DNA of 64,000 nucleotides from Triops longicaudatus (GCA_022885665.1 JAGQDJ010000055.1:496001-560000), one strand, 5' to 3'. Shown: positions 38,271-53,800, counted from the stretch's first letter. Notes: generated by a model from the letters alone, not told the origin. Numbers and translations: made by a program.

Positions 38271-38338
38271 TGTCTGTTATCAATTTAATAGCTTATCAAT
38301 TTAATGTCTGTTATCAATTTAAAAGCTTATCAATTTAA
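38271..38338. repeat. 34-bp tandem duplication
   Basis: Two adjacent copies of a 34-bp unit beginning TGTCTGTTATCAATTTAA, with one mismatch. Each unit itself contains two TTATCAATTTAA half-repeats. Confidence 0.9.
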
Positions 38339-41300
38339 TATGTCCAATTTGAACTCTTAATTCGTTTATTTAAAAACTGTAACTTCCTAGAAGAAGAAAA
38401 TCGGTTTCTATAACCATATTTTTATAGTAGTCTTTCTAGTAATTTTTTTAGTCTTTCGATAATTGAAAACCGCATTCGGATGTATTGGTTTTGTTCAGGT
38501 ATGCAGTCCTGAACAACAGCAAGAAAAAAAAAAGTCTAAAGGCTTTTTTGTTCAGCACTGTACTTCATAGATACGCCTGCGTAACCGTCAGAAAACGACA
38601 AAAAGTTGGCGAAAAAATACGGACGGGCTGTTACTGATTACTACGGTTGAAAAGTTCAAAAGCCAAGGAATGAATTAAGCTACTGGATTTGTAAATTGGA
38701 AAAGCAACTGTTGCTTCGAGAGAACTTTCAGATCGCTGGTGATAGGCATAAGTGCTCAAACTTGGGAGAATTTTCTGAGTGACTTTATTGAATAAGTTGA
38801 GTCATGGTAGTTGAAAACTTTTCTACTTGGCTAGAAAGAAAAGTCGATTGGACAATAAAACAGCGTTCCGTTGAAAATCGGCGCTGCACTTTCAAGGGAA
38901 ATTAAGTGAATGGTAGCCAGCCAGGCAAGCACGTAATGCCAAGCGTCTTATTTGATTTCTTCTAAAACGTTGGCTGCACCACCAGCTGTTGTTTTAGCTT
39001 CCTTTCGCAGAATTTCCCCTAGCAGTTTATGTCGATGGGAAAAAATTATAAGTTTATGATCCGCTACCAAAAGGAGCATTGGCTCTGGGTGTATATAGCA
39101 AGCCGAGGTTATTTTCATTAGCTTCATTGTAGCCAAAGGGGTTTATTCAACCGACGAAGGAATTCTAGCTAATGTTTTTATGTCAGAGAAATAACTTGCT
39201 TTCACAGCATCTGTACAAAGGATGGCTTTTATAGCTTGATGACTAGATGAAACAAGTCAAGCTGTCGCTACTAACGGCTTGAGATTTAGCATAGCGTGGG
39301 ATATACGATGTACCCTGGCAAAATTTATATTTCCCACCATTTCAGACAGTGTAATAAATTACTCTTTTCGCTCGGGAATGCTAAATTTCTCACAGAAATT
39401 CATTTTCTTATATAGTTCATTGTCTTCAGACTATCACTACCATCGGAATTTTGTTTTCTTCTTCATTCTTTTCGTGCGTCATTTTCTGTGTTTGGCGTTT
39501 TTAGAACACAAAGCGATCATTCAAGACGGGTAATTGCATTGGTATTCTGTTTTGTAATGGAAAAGGTGTACGGACAAAGGAAAGTACTTACGAAACCCGT
39601 TGTTTCGCTGCTTGGAGTACCCCGTTTTGGTAGATTTGTGGTAGGCGTAAAGACACTTTAGTAACAGTTTTCAGTTCACTGTACGTTAATCTTTTAAAAC
39701 AACTTGGAGAGGTTTGCAAGAGAAAGATCCGAAGACGTTGGGGGTAGAAGAAGGAAAAGCTTGGGGTTGAGCAAAGTTTACGAGCAAATAACTCGATCGT
39801 GTCTGAAAGCCGGGTCGCCACGGAAGGTAGATTTTGTCCTCAGCGGTTAAGTTTTGCGCAGCGCACCAGGAACGCATCGCGCCACGCAGCCATGTATCAT
39901 TGTACTGCCATCCATAGTGCCATTATGGGCTTTGAATGCCAAGGAGTTGTGAGTTTCTGCAAACCCCCCCCCCCCCCTCATGTTAGGCACAAGTGTAAGC
40001 TTGATCGACAAACGATTCTTCATGTTACGTATTATGCAAATAATCAGGGGTATTCAGGATCTCGCGACTTTATAGTACCAGCGAGTCATTCGTTGACGAT
40101 CAAGCGAGTACAGCGAACTTCCGGTTGTGTTACTGCCATGACTCCAGTTCTGACTCGTCGGAAGACAAATGAGATGCATCAGATCCTAATGCATTAGAAA
40201 AGACGTCTTTAGTATGCTTTTATCACTTTGCCCGGTCAAGGGCATGCTAACGTGATCGAAGCGGTCCTTAATGGGAAATATTGATGTTGCATCAGTGTAT
40301 AGCAATGCACAGATTGCAAGATGCGTCATAAAAATTTCGTGAATAAAATTTGCAAAACGAGAGGATCCCAAGGACCTTGCAAAAATCGATGAGCACGTGT
40401 GCACTTAGCGAAGCAAGTTGTGTTCTATACCATTGCACAGATTCCTTGTGAAAACAAAGATTGTGTACCCTTCTTTTGATGCACATTCCTAACGTCCATT
40501 CTGTAAAGACCGTGATGCCCATTTCAAAATATACGCGACTGGAATATGGTATATGTTTGCATGTATGTGCACTTATCCTACACTTTAATATACTTGAAAG
40601 TCCACTCGAAAATAACCCGGAAGCGTTACACGTGCCATCGTTAAGAATCCATAGTTGCTAAGCAAAGAAAATAAAATTAAAATTACTATTTCTTAATTCA
40701 AGAATGAGTAGTTCTGCCTACAGTTATGCGTTTGTATAGAATATCTTTCAAGGTCTGAAATTTATAGTTGGGTTGACGCGGAGTCACTATGGCAAAAAAT
40801 TGTTCCGTGGGAAGAAATTCATTGTTACATCGGCTTGAAGTCAGTGTAGCTTGAAAATAGCTTTAGCACCAGTTGAACTAGGAATGCAACTATAAACCAT
40901 TCAAAACCTGAACAAGTGGTGTGTACAAATAAAGCAAAATTTCTCTTGTCTAATCTCTTTGAACCCGCACCTTAGAGTTGAAAGGGAATGATCGCACAAT
41001 CCGAAAAATAAAAAGGAGTAGAATCTATAAGTTAAAATATAGTTTTATTCACAACTCAGAACATAGCCTATAAATATTTGATAAAAATACACTTTTCTAC
41101 AAAAATAGCCTAAGTAGGCTATCGGAACACATAAAAGATACCTATTCTGTATTTTTTTTTAATATACTTTAAAAGAAGGTTAATAACTTTAATCAACAAA
41201 CTATTAAATTTCTGGTATGTTGCTGCATATCGTATTTCCCTTAATTGGAAAATAATGATATAAAGAAATTAATATTAACGAAAATGTGTGCAGGTAAAAG

Positions 41301-44300
41301 GGTGATATGAAGGTGTCCACTACGTGATTCTTTCTCATTAGTCATTCTTACTAGCAATGCTGAAAACGATAGACTATACTTAAATATATCGGTAAAAAGC
41401 AATAAAAATAAAACGATATACCTAAGTATTTGGTTTTCAACGTACACAATAACTATTATATTTCTTGACACAAATCAGCAGTTACTGTTTCGTCTGGGTA
41501 AGTCGAACGATTTCGAAGGAGACCATATTCTGCGCATGTAACACAATCTCGATGAGGGCTTCGTTTGTTGCTGTGCCTAAATCCAAACTCGACTAATGCC
41601 ACTGTTTTTCAAGGCAATGAATCCTACACCGCATTCGTTATCCACGTAAAACCTCACATAGCATACGAGTGCTTCCATTGATTTCTGCCTGAGGAACTTT
41701 TGCCTGCAACCACAAACTCCTTAACATAGAAATGCTTCTTCTGACACGTGTTCCGGATCTTTTTTGTAATTATGTTCCTATATTTTTCTAAACCGTACTA
41801 CTTACATTCTTTATCATTCTCAATTGATGCGTAAAAATGTTTCCATAGAAGAAAGTTTGTATTTTTAAAAACTTATCAAGTTGGTGTTTTGTGAAGCAAG
41901 TAGTAGTAGGAACATCCCTTCGCGTACAACGGTCCTGCGATCCATTTTTCAGACTACGTTAACTATGAGCCAATGCAAGAGCCAATTCTGTTGCCCCGCG
42001 AAGCATTTACAAGCTGGCATGCCCGCGTGTGCTCCTTAGGCAGCGTGTAATAAATATGAAAAATGAAGTCCGAAAATAAACCGAAATCCTCTAAAATTAC
42101 AAAAGTACTTTTCGAAAGGCGCTGCAGTAATTCGAATAATTTACAATTGATAATGAGAGTCTCCTACAATAGGAGTGAGCCAAAAAGTTTCGTGCGCTGG
42201 CATTAGGAGATATTTCTGCACAAGCAAAGCAGGAAGGGAACAGCTTTTTATCTTTTCGCGTTTTGGTGCGCTCACGTCGTAAATTCGTCGTCTCAGCTAT
42301 ATAGAAGCAATGATTCTTTATGTCTTCGTATTTACCCGTTTGAGTAACGCATCCAGTATAGGCTGGTAGCGGAAAACAGTGACAAGGAAACTAAGGTTAT
42401 AGGTAACCTATATTACAGCGCCACGACGAGCGAGAGGAAGGAGAAATACCCCAAGGAAAACTAAAGGCACCGGGAAGAGTCCTTTGATTAAACAACCAAA
42501 GGAGCGAACGACGTCGTGGTGATTTCCCGTTGATGATAGCGAAAAAAAGTGGCATTTTCTTTTGCACCCGGTCCAGTACCAGGCCACGGTTAATGGCCTT
42601 TGTGTACGACAGCAGCCCATTGTGCTTTGTCAATTCTTTTTTTCTTCCCCGTTTTCTGCATTGTCATATAGCCGGTCGCGTTGCCTTTTGGCATCTCTCT
42701 TGCTTTAACCAGATGACACAGGAAAATTTCTTTTGCGCCAAAATGGTAAAGTTTTACGAAACCTTGACGAAGACTGAGGATAATCTCATGCACTAAAGCT
42801 CTTAGGATCCGGATTTAAGGAAATGCGAATGGCAAAAGAAGAGGAGCTTCGAAAGCTCGATCCCTCCCTCTTTTCCGATCTTCTCCAGCTTTGCTGCGTC
42901 GCTCGTTATGATATATTGACCCTGTCTTTGGTTCGCACGTTTCATAAGCATTCAGTTCCTATAATTTGTGTTAGAAATTGATTTTTTCGAATGGAGTATT
43001 TTAAGTTTTAACCAGCAAGCTCTGGGGTCTCAGATAATTGTTTTTTTCGGAAATAGAGACGTTTCAGCGTGAAAATGATCCTGGTTACATTTCTGCTTCA
43101 ATTTCCTTGTTTGAGTTCAATCCTTTCATCTCAAGCATCGAAACTGGTATTATGGGAGTGGTGGATTTGGAAAGAGGGCGTGAGAATTGCATTTCGAGAA
43201 GAAATTTGAATGCAAAGTGTAATCAAGAACATTCGGTACATATCGGACGTAAATTGGTTATTTGCATAATACGCTACAGTACTACTCAAGTGTCCCGTGT
43301 TGCCTGAGTTATAAGTTCGGTAGCAATACTGCACTCAAAGGCGGGGAGTGCCGCACCTGTGGTCTTTCATTTTTAAATTGTTGAAGGTAAAGCTCGCGCC
43401 ACTTCTCGGGATACTTTTTCCACCATCGATTCTAGAGCTTCGCAACTAGCAGACACCGTGACCCAAAGACCCTAGCCAACCGACCAAACTGTAACCTAAT
43501 TTATGCTGCTTGGAACAACACAAGCTGAAGTGTTTCCATGGCTACTTGCATCCTACCTCTTTTCCTCTCATGGCGACTTTTTGCGGGTTTATTTTATCTC
43601 CATTTCTTTTCTTCGTTCGAGACATGTTTCTTTAATAAATTCCTGCCCTTGTTCGCTTAGGACGCGGAGAAAGAAATGTCAAGGTTAGTGCAGAACCTCA
43701 TTATCTTTTAGGAGTGTAAATTATTTTAGCTCAATTGACTTAGGGCATTTTTTGAGCTTTGCTTTGCTAGGATATGGTGCTATGGAAGGCTTTCTTCATA
43801 CAAACAAGAGATTGCAGAAGCATGAAGAACTTTACTTCATTCATGGCGTCAGATCCAATTGTTCCTCCTTGTCATTCCTCTGAAAGGGTTCTTTCTTTAT
43901 TCTGGCTCGTTCAAGTGAGCGAGGTAGAAAACTCCGTGGAATGAAACAATAAAATAAAAATGAGAAAGTCCCATAAATACAGAAAAGCAATGCCTCCTTT
44001 GCTTTCGAGAACTATGACAACGTGAGCACTGGCTGAATTTACAAACTTTCTGAAACCTTCCTCAATTTCTGCGACATTACATAATACTTTTGTGTGACTT
44101 GCATAACAATTCCTGGTTTCGTATTACGTACTTGCCTTTCAAGTTTGACATTGTCGACTATTGTTTCGCAGCATAGAATGAACATATTTTGAGCAAGGAT
44201 TTTGCGCAAGGGTTTCTTTACATATAAATTTGAACACCGTGGGAAACCGTAGGCCATCTCCTGTTCCTCAACTCTAATGTAGCTCAATAAACTAGACATC

Positions 44301-47300
44301 GACTGATTTTCAAATTTTCAATGAGTAGGCTTTCTTACGGTACTAAAATCAAATTTTCTTTTTGACGTATTTCCTGGGAACAAGAGGTTGAAAATACGGA
44401 CTTTTGGCACATTTTCAGTTTTTTCGAATCTCCATACTAGACGACAACTATGACAGAGCATCCATTTGTATCCAGGAAGATATTAAATCAATGAGTATGT
44501 CTATCACGTAATCAAAACAGTCGTAGACTTAAGTCTTAAGGTAAATTCGCTGTTTAAAATTACACAGCAAGCTCTGACTTTCTCCCTGTGTTATGGCGTA
44601 GGGCCTTTCCGAGGCTAGCGAAGAGGGGTCAGGGAGGAGCGACTTGCGAAGAAAAAATTAATGAAAACTCAACGCGAAAACCAACCCCCTACAAATTTGT
44701 CAAACAGCCGCGGTCAGACAAGGCTAACACAGAAGTTGAAACCACAAGAAGTGCAACCAAATGCGAATGTGAAAACGAATACCAACTGTAAGGCCTACGT
44801 ACCTCACTTTCTGCCGATATCTTTTCATATTCTGTGCATAATCTTTTCATTCATTTTTTCGCTAAAATAACTGAAGACAGTTTCTTTAAGGAAATGGTCA
44901 AGCATGTTCATCTGATCTACCTTAAAAATACCAAGAAGACGTTTTCTTCTAAGATGTTACTCCTGGATGTTTGTTGAGCAACTAGTTTTTCGCGTTCAAA
45001 ATTGTACCGGTCGTGGGGTAACTCCGAACACCATTTTTAAAAATACAATGAAATACTCCCTAAATTTTACAGTGAAATCGAACGTGGCAGGCTCATGTCG
45101 CTCTGTAAGACATCCTAAATGTTTTGGATGGAACGGTTTATGTTACGCATAGAAAGTAACCTACGTTACTATACGTTATAACGTTATTACGTTATAAGCC
45201 CTGGATCACCCCAGGCTGCACGTGCTCGAAAGGTCAGAACTTGTGTAACCTTGCGAGCACGGGGGAAGTTCAGGAAAGGGTGAATCCTTTTCTCAGTTGT
45301 ATTCCCGTTGCCAAAAGAGAAAGAAGTTCAGTAGATCAAGCCATTTTTGTACCTGTGTTTTTGTCAAGCGCGAGTGAGTCAGTTTTTGTAACAGGTTGTG
45401 TTGATCGTCGGGAGTTCGGGGTTTTCAACGCGTATTGGTTGCGCTAATAAAGGACCTTATATGCCAAAAAAACTCTTCGTCATCATTAGCCGAGCAGTAT
45501 CCGCTCAACGCTTTCCTTCATTTCGCTACACTAAAGAAACGTAGCTTTTTGTTTCGCGCTTATTTTTAAAAAAATATATATGTATTTCAGAAAAAAAGGG
45601 CACTTTTCGTTCAAAGTAAACCCATTGACAGCACTGTCAAACTCGTGGCAGTATTCTGGAGATGGAAATTACGATTAAAAATTCTATATGATTTATAGCA
45701 ATTTTCCTTCCTGGAGAAAAAAAAAAGATTACTGTATTTTTTCTCCACTGGCTAAGACAGGGACAAATTTAGTGACATGGTATTTCATATTTGGTAACCC
45801 TTCACAGTTGCCAAAAATGTGACTGTTGTCATAACTCTCGATATACTAAAACTGTATAGGTGCGCATTATATTTTAAAAACACCAGCGTGGGCGGTCGTC
45901 TATTGCTGATTCAGGATTCCAGGTATCTCGAAAGTTTCTGCCAGGTTTTCCATCATAAATACATGAATTGTGACAAGTGCTTATTTCTTTGGCTGCTGTA
46001 TTTATCGATATAAACAAAAGCAACGCGAGCACAATGAGCTGTGAAATTGTATATTCCGGCCGAATTATAACTTCTGTTTTTCCGTAAGTACATGTATGTT
46101 CTCGGACAAAATAATCGTAATTCAAGATACACTGGAATTGTTTTAAGATTCCAAATTACGCAAAAGCTGTTGAGTGCTTGTACGCTTTGCCCCTCGTTTT
46201 GCCGAAAAAGGCTTGTCTTCGTCCAAGTCGACATGCTGCGCTGAAAATTTTTTTGCTTACCTCGAACAATGTACGGGTGCAATATGAGATAGTAGCAAAT
46301 TTCTTTGGGAGGTGCGTGGCGGAAAACTTTACTTTGCTCAACAACAAAGCTCATCTTTACGTCAAGTCCAACAGGGCCCTTGTAACAAATAAATATTCCG
46401 GGATCCTTTGGAAAACATGAGTGTCCATGTATTATTATGCTATTTACAAAAATAGCCCTGCAAAACATAAGGCCAGGCCACCAGCGGAAAAGGCACCAAC
46501 TGTTTCCAAGATCTTCATAGGCATTTTTTTTCTCCAAAAAAGGAAAGCACGGGAAAAGGCTGATTTCTTTGGGATAGGGAAATAAATCATCAAAGTCTTT
46601 AACAACGTAAAAAACTGCAAAGGGGAGATTTTTTGGCACAGTGACCATTATTGACTGACAAAGACACTTACAGTCTAAAACACGTGTAAGAAGGAGAGGA
46701 GGCAGTGTATAAAAGGGGTCAAAAAAGCGCGAGCCATGCGGTGTTCAAGTGCCATTATTCAAACGTGATCAAGAGTGCGTGACTTACAGGAGAAAAATCA
46801 TAGAAGTGACGCGGTTTGTTTCTTTTTCTGACAAGGGAGGGAGACGAAGCAGATTTCTTTTTTTTTACCTTGATTTCTCAAAGGCAGTCAGACACAAGTG
46901 CAACGTAAGAAAATCCCTTTTTTGCCCCCTTTATTATTTTGGGGTTCTGCTCGCCGAAAAGTAGGCTAAAATAAGAAGAAAAAATACAGAATCGCAATAA
47001 CCAGTGGGAGGATAGGAACACAATTGTGTGGGGGGTGGGGGGTTGGAGAGGAGCAGGGGCAACGAAAAAGGAGCCACTGTGTCGATAAAGAGGGGGAGAA
47101 ATAAAAGTTTGCCCCTGCATTTCAAATAAGCAGCAGTAAACAAGCTTTTCATGAAAGCACATACGCTATAATGAGAATTGCATATCGTTTCCCACGAAAA
47201 TTATGTGGGAGCGAAAAATGCGGAGAAAAGAAACCAGCATGGACTAGCTAAAAACCGAAATTATTTCAATAAAGTTTCAATCCTTGGGAGTTTGCTTTTT

Positions 47301-47618
47301 TTGTAGGAAAGGTTTGAAAACGTGGTCTCGAGACGAGATTTTTCTTAGAAAAAAGAACACATACAAAATTACTCATGTGTACTTGCTAGTGTTCCTTCTT
47401 TAGTTCAACCATTTGCGAACGAAAAGGATAAGGAGGAAAAAGTTGAAGGAAAAAAAGCAAAGGCACTTTTGTTTGGGTAAATTTAAATCCTTTTACCCAG
47501 GAATTTAAATTCATTCTTTTTGTTTTTGCCTCTTTGTCTGACGTCTTTAGCACCTCTGGTATAACGTATGCGCAATGAATTTCTCGTGTTGGGGAGCACA
47601 AAGGGACAGAGGGGGGTT

Positions 47619-47809
47619 TCACTTTCTTCGTGCTGTACCTGTCTTGTAGTCGTTCAGATGCGGGCCGACACTGGGCAACTGCCCAGCGAGCGTGCACGAA
47701 CGACAGCAGAAACGAGCGTAATATTTGTTGGTACAGTAACGGGCTTTGATGATCAACTTGCAGTTGGCAAAGAAAGGATTATCCGTACAGTTAGGATGCA
47801 ACGTCACAC
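47619..47809 (-). other. Papilin C-terminal PLAC domain exon
   Basis: Last exon. CTDNPFFANCKLIIKARYCT then NKYYARFCCRSC is the six-cysteine PLAC (protease and lacunin) signature that ends papilin, lacunin and several ADAMTS proteins. A 26-residue basic tail follows, then TGA. It is separated from the last Ig exon by a 1.2-kb intron. Confidence 0.93.
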
Positions 47810-50800
47810 CTACGAAAGACAAAATGTTCTTGTTTGAAGACACCACAAATCTACCACTCCAGAACATTCACTAGCATAAAAACAATAACTCAGCAAAACA
47901 AAAAAGACGAACGCATCTAGACGTGAGAAAAAGTAAGTAGCAAAATTATTGGAAATAAATACATTAATTTAAAAGACATCATGAATAGTGAAGTCGAAAA
48001 TTTAAAAGCGTTGCCGCTATTTCGCGAGAAAATCCCACAGCTTATATAGAGTATTTTTTGGGGTTTTTTTCTTTTTGGGATGAGCTAATTTTAGTAAAAT
48101 ACATGTGAGACTTCTAAGAGTACAGTAGACTTCACACTGAGGACGGAACTCCATTTGGGTCGCGTGACACCAAATGGACAGGAGCAGCTTGCTAAGTAAG
48201 TTTACATGTCGTCGACATCAATTACACAGGTCCTTAGCCCTAGTTAGCCAGCACACCCGACTAAATTACCAAGAAGCCACGGCTACCAAAGCAATTTGGT
48301 TAACTTTCGGGAAGGCACAGAAGCTTTATTTCCTTGTACCACACGATAGACAACCATTAATTAAATTTATAAGCTTTCTTGTATGCTACTTTAGATAAGC
48401 TTGTTTTTTTTTATTTCCTATGCGATTGCAATAAAAAGGCAAGCATATTGGATTTCAGTACATGTAACCATCTTGCTGAAGAAAACTGCAAGGGGCTATT
48501 AGGATCATATAAAGCTGGCAAAAGTAAGAAATATGAGACAAGGTAATGTTAGTAATCTCGACGACAGCAACGAAAGTCGCTCGTTTATTAGCAGCAGCGC
48601 GATCGTGTGCTGCCTCGTACCATCGTTTATTTATTTATTATCATTTCCCCAGTTTTTTTTTCATACCCTACCGTATTATTCCCCCGAAATATTTTTAGTT
48701 CGCTCCAGCTGCAATTATATAGTGGTTATGACTAGCTTTTTAACTGTAAATTTGCGTTACGGACGAAATAATGATAAAACTAAAAAGAAATATAAATTTA
48801 TAAATTTATTCTAAGGTGCAGGATTTCAATAAAACTGGCATAAAATTAAGACCGTATAAAGACCATATTAAGACATACTAAGACTTGTAGGATCACACTA
48901 AGATTATGGTAAGACTATTAATTATGCGTTAAGACTCGTTAAAGCAACGTTAAGAAGGCAAAGACACGAAATGTCTTCAATATCTCACAATTTGGAGGAT
49001 CATGACAATAATACACATCATTTGAAAAAAAACGTTACCTTCAACAGTGACGGAGGTTGTACTAGTACCCCGTCCAGCTTGGTTAATAGCGTCGCAAGAA
49101 TACGCGCCCGAGTCGGACGCCTCAGCTTTGCTGATGATTACAGTATGGTTCTCTATATTGTATTAATCACAGACAAAGAAAAGAAAAATATTGTAAGCAA
49201 AATTTTATAAGCTGAGTCGTTCAAAATCTTACCCATGATTTCGACTCGGTCCCTGGTTTCCAGACGCACTCCATCCTTGTACCAGTCCACGTCAGGTAGC
49301 GGGTAGCCAGTCACTTCACACTGCAAAGTAATTTGACTGCCAAAGCTGTAGGTCGATTTGTCGCTTGTCAATCTTGCCGTAGGAACCACTGTATGCGAAC
49401 CCCACAAGAAAACAAATTACATTTATATCCCACACCTCCTCCTTTCATTACTCTGGTGCGCTTAAAGGAAATAAAGCATCAAGAAAAAGCTTGCGGTGGG
49501 TGTGTTTGTACGATTTGCGTGGTGCTAGCTGGGCATTTTTTATTGTTGGTGCTTTGTAACGCTTTGTTAAAGCCGGTTGTTAGAAATCGGGGCTTACCCA
49601 ACACCAAAGGAGGGGAACGAGGGGTGGGGGTGGTAGTAGTAATGGTAGTGGTGGTTGTAGTGGTGGTAGAAGTACTGCGAGTTCGCGTAGGCCGGAAAGA
49701 TGGATTCGAGCGTGGGGAAGTTCTCGGTGCCAAGGTGGTTGTTAACCTAGGTGTAGCGGTAGTTTTGAGTAAGGTAGGGTCAGGTTGAGGAGGTGGAACT
49801 AAGTATCGGCGGTATTCAGCGTCTTCGTCAACGACAGAGTACACGGGTCCCACGGCTTGCACGATTACGGTTGACGACATGGCCTTGCCATAACCGTTAT
49901 AAGCTTGGCAGGTATAAGGTCCGAGATCCCGGAAAGACACCCGACGAATGAGTAGCGAGAAATCGCGAGATTGCTCGTAACGTTCCGATGACAGGGGCAA
50001 CATGCGATCCCCTCGCCACCACGTAACCGAAGGTCGTGGCCAACCCAGGGCGTGGCAATGGATCACGACAGGTCCACCCAGTACAGCGATCAAGAATGGG
50101 CCGTCGCTGACAATTTCCCCTGGGCGTATAGTCGGATCTGGGGTCCGGGACGTTAGTAAAAAATTTAGTAAGAAGAAAGTTCCTTTTTTGAAACCCACAC
50201 ATCACCGACGATAGCCGTAAGACTAGTTAATCACTTAAGGACGTTAGTAAATTTCCCTCCCTTCCAGCATGCAAGACCATCCCGAGAAAAAAGAACTTTG
50301 GAGACTAGCTTGCAATTACCTTTCACATCCAACCGCACTTGTCGGACTGCCGGGGATCCAATACCATTGTCCGCTATGCAAGTGTACAAGCCAGCATCGA
50401 AACGATCCACGCCGAGCACTTGCAAAGATCCGTCGACCAAAACCTTAAACCTGCCTTCGTCGCTGGTAATCTGAAACAAAGAAAGACAGCACCGAACTCA
50501 CGGTAAATTTGCGAAAATGCAAGTACCCAGAGACTTCTTAATTGTGTTATTTTCTTTCTGCGCAAAAAGAAGACAAAAAAGGCAAAAGTAAAGAGACAAC
50601 ACAAAACGAGAAAAAGTTTTTTTTTTAAGGAGGAGAAATGAAGCAAAAAAGGATACAAGACTGTTTAAAAGAACTCACCTAAAAGAGAAAAAGCTTAAAA
50701 GGGTCTACTTAAGAAATACTACAAAATCACAATGCCTTCCTAATACTCTTTCCATTTCAAGTTATGTAACAGTAAAAAAAAATTATTATGTGACCAACGA

Positions 50801-53800
50801 ACCAGTTACTTAATATGTAGAATTACGTATTTATATAATAAAAAATAAGGAAAAGAAAATATATTTTTTAACGAGAAATTGCCAGTACCTGATCAGCTCC
50901 TCGGCGCCAGTACACAGCGGGAGTGGGTGTGCCACGAGCATCACAACGTAGTGTAGCCAAACTGCCTTCTTCAGCCAAGACTTGAGGTTCAGCGGCAACA
51001 ATCCACGGAGCAATGCCTAACACCAGAATTTTCAAGTCACCTGCGTAACTTTTAATGTTAAGAGTAACGGGAAATACCTCTTGGCTCTTCAGGTTGAGGT
51101 TCAGGGGTGTAGACAGGTTGGGGTGCCTGGGTGGTAAGCTCCTCCTTGGTGGCAGGTGCCATGCAAGAATAACCACAGCCGTTGTAGCAACACTTGTACG
51201 AACTAGGGCAATCGGCATCGTTACGGCATTCCGACTCGTCTTCGCAAGAAGCACTACTAGCTGGCATAGCAGGACACTCACCGAGCTTCGTGACTAATTT
51301 GATAAAAATGAAACAAAAACTTGGTTTTGGTTGGTTGCAAACAGTTATCGATTATAATTTAAGCCTTTAATTTAATAAATATGCTTTTTATTTTATTTTT
51401 TTCTGATTTTTAATTTTTCGACTTCTTCATTCGATATTATTTCAATATTGTTTTTTTTCCACTGGATGACCTATTTAGACTTGCATATGTTGTTCATTTT
51501 CTTAGTATTTCAATGCATTTAACTGTATATTATAACATATGCGTTATCGTGGTAATTATAATTTAAGCCAGTGAGACAGCTTACTCGGATTGCAAGTTGC
51601 AGTAAAGTTCAATCCACTGCCATGTTCTGTGGAAGTAGCGTCGTCAGCGCGTTCAAAGCCAACAATGCAACGAGAGCCTTCGGGACACCGAATATCTTTA
51701 CAAGGATCGCGGCATTGACAAACTTCGCAATGTTCGCCGTTGGCGTAGCTTTCTTTTCCGTAGGGGCATTGAAGAGAAGCGCAATGCGAGCGTTGAGCAG
51801 CACAACGGTCTTCTTCCACGGGCAATTGTGGTGCCTCTGTGGTCGGGCTGCTCACAGACTTTTCTCGTTCATCCCCGTCAACGTCCACTTCATTGATCGA
51901 CTCATCTGTAAAGGATGCCGCGACAACAAGGGAGAGAAAAACAACCGAAAACGAGCTATAATTAGGCTATGGTACGCGGAAGAAAAAAAAGTTTCCACGG
52001 GTATAAAAAGCTGACACACGAAGCACACGTTTCCACGATGTAAAAAATTCAGGAACATGAATGAAACAAAAAGCTCTGCAGTAGGTAAAGTTGTTGAAGC
52101 ACATTCATGCGTTCAGGACTGTGGCTATAAATAATACGAGAACTCGTTACACAAGGTACGTACAACCTCAAGAGACTCTTTACACGAATTTCATGGCGGA
52201 GAACTTTCGAAAGACGTTTTCGCGCAGTATAATTAACAGCGAGAGCAAGCAATAGAAAAGTACAAGAGCTGCTGTATAGAAAGTATACAGATAATACGCA
52301 GACAGGTAATAAATGTAAGAATATCTGCAGCACGGTGAAGTGATTTTCAATGAAAGCGAGAGAAAATTGTTGGGTTCGTTTTGTTCGCTATGGTTAGTTG
52401 GAAGAGTGCAACGTTCGATGAAAGTGATTTAAAACAACGGACATGAGGAGCTGACGTGGCAAATGTTTAATTCTGCTAATTACTAGATTGTTGAACAGCT
52501 TCCCGGGCAGCTGAACAGAAAGAAATGCAGGCTTCGAAAGTTTTAAAGCGGTTCATGTTGCCTGCACAGCCTCCGTACAAGAACGGTACACAAGTGCCCC
52601 GTTCCACGTCAAAGAACCATCGTTTGAAGCCGTCCCGGCATGGTCCCGCCTCCGAAGGTAGTCGACAGACGACTAAGTTTAGTTAAGTAGTTAATTAACA
52701 CTTCGTAATATTTGCTCCTTTCAAGTTTCAAGTCTTCGACAACTTCGAGTCAGCCAAGTTTGCAAGGAACGCAGCTTATGTAAACAACGATTTCCGTGAA
52801 CTCAGGTAAAGCAGAAATTAAAAACCAAGTGTGGTATTCCAAACATGCCATACATAGTAATGTATCGAATTCACGTATCTTGCGCACATTAGCTGCAAGA
52901 TTTCGTGAGAATTTCAAGAACATAGAAGTACACAGCTGTTCTCAATTGCATTTAAATGGTCAAAGGTATTTAATAACTACGACCAAACATTCCTAAAGGG
53001 ATTAACTGGGAATACTGCAGTATCAAACTCGAAGGTAAGGAATCTTAATAGCTGCGAACAGGGCCGTACTCAGGTTTTCGTTCGGAGGGGATTTTTTTTT
53101 TTTTTTTTTTTGGGGGGGGGTGATTGGGAGTTCGTATGCATTTTATTTATTTATTTTTTAAAATTTGAAGTTCTTTCTATCTGCCCCAATATAAAATAAT
53201 AATTTCAGGAGTCAACATCTTCTTAGGTTATGTCCAGGGATAGATAAAATTTTTAGTTCACGAAAAACCGTGAATTTTGTGTTATTAAGGAAAACTTGAC
53301 TTTTCATAGACGGTAATAGAGAAATACCGTCTTTCACCTTGTTTTTATACCATTATGCCATCTTGAAAGCCAAACTTATATTATATTTAGTGATGCAGTA
53401 GAACTCAGTTTTTTTCTTACTTCGAATAATGCAGACAACAAAACAAAAGTGCTTGGTTGAAAACCTTTTTTCTGAGCACTGTACGTTGCTCTCGTTTACC
53501 GAGAAACCAAAAACTCAATTTTCTTCTTTCATGTCTCCGGAAAACAAATTTCAATAGAGAGTAAAAAAAATGACCATGTTCGACGGTCAGGAAACCTACA
53601 ATCTTCTGAAGCCTCCTTACCTGCATTTGACGCTGCAGTGGCGTTTCCTGGTGCAGACACTTCGCTTCTTTGGAAGCAAACAGTTTGGCATTCCTCAAGA
53701 GTCGAGAACCGGTTGCCGTTACCGCCACATCCACCGTAGCGGAACTCCCGACAGGCGTGCGTTTCAGCATCGAAGTAGTATTTCCTGAATTGACCCCTGC

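Noticed and set aside
45953..46648. 231-codon open frame on the minus strand
   Set aside because: Longest unexplained frame, but its peptide is rich in F/Y/C/R with no motif, overlaps frames on the other strand and has no flanking exons. Most likely chance.
53063..53120. Possible hAT end CAGGGCCGTACTCAGG before a T/G homopolymer
   Set aside because: No second terminus or target duplication found; could be chance or a decayed fragment.
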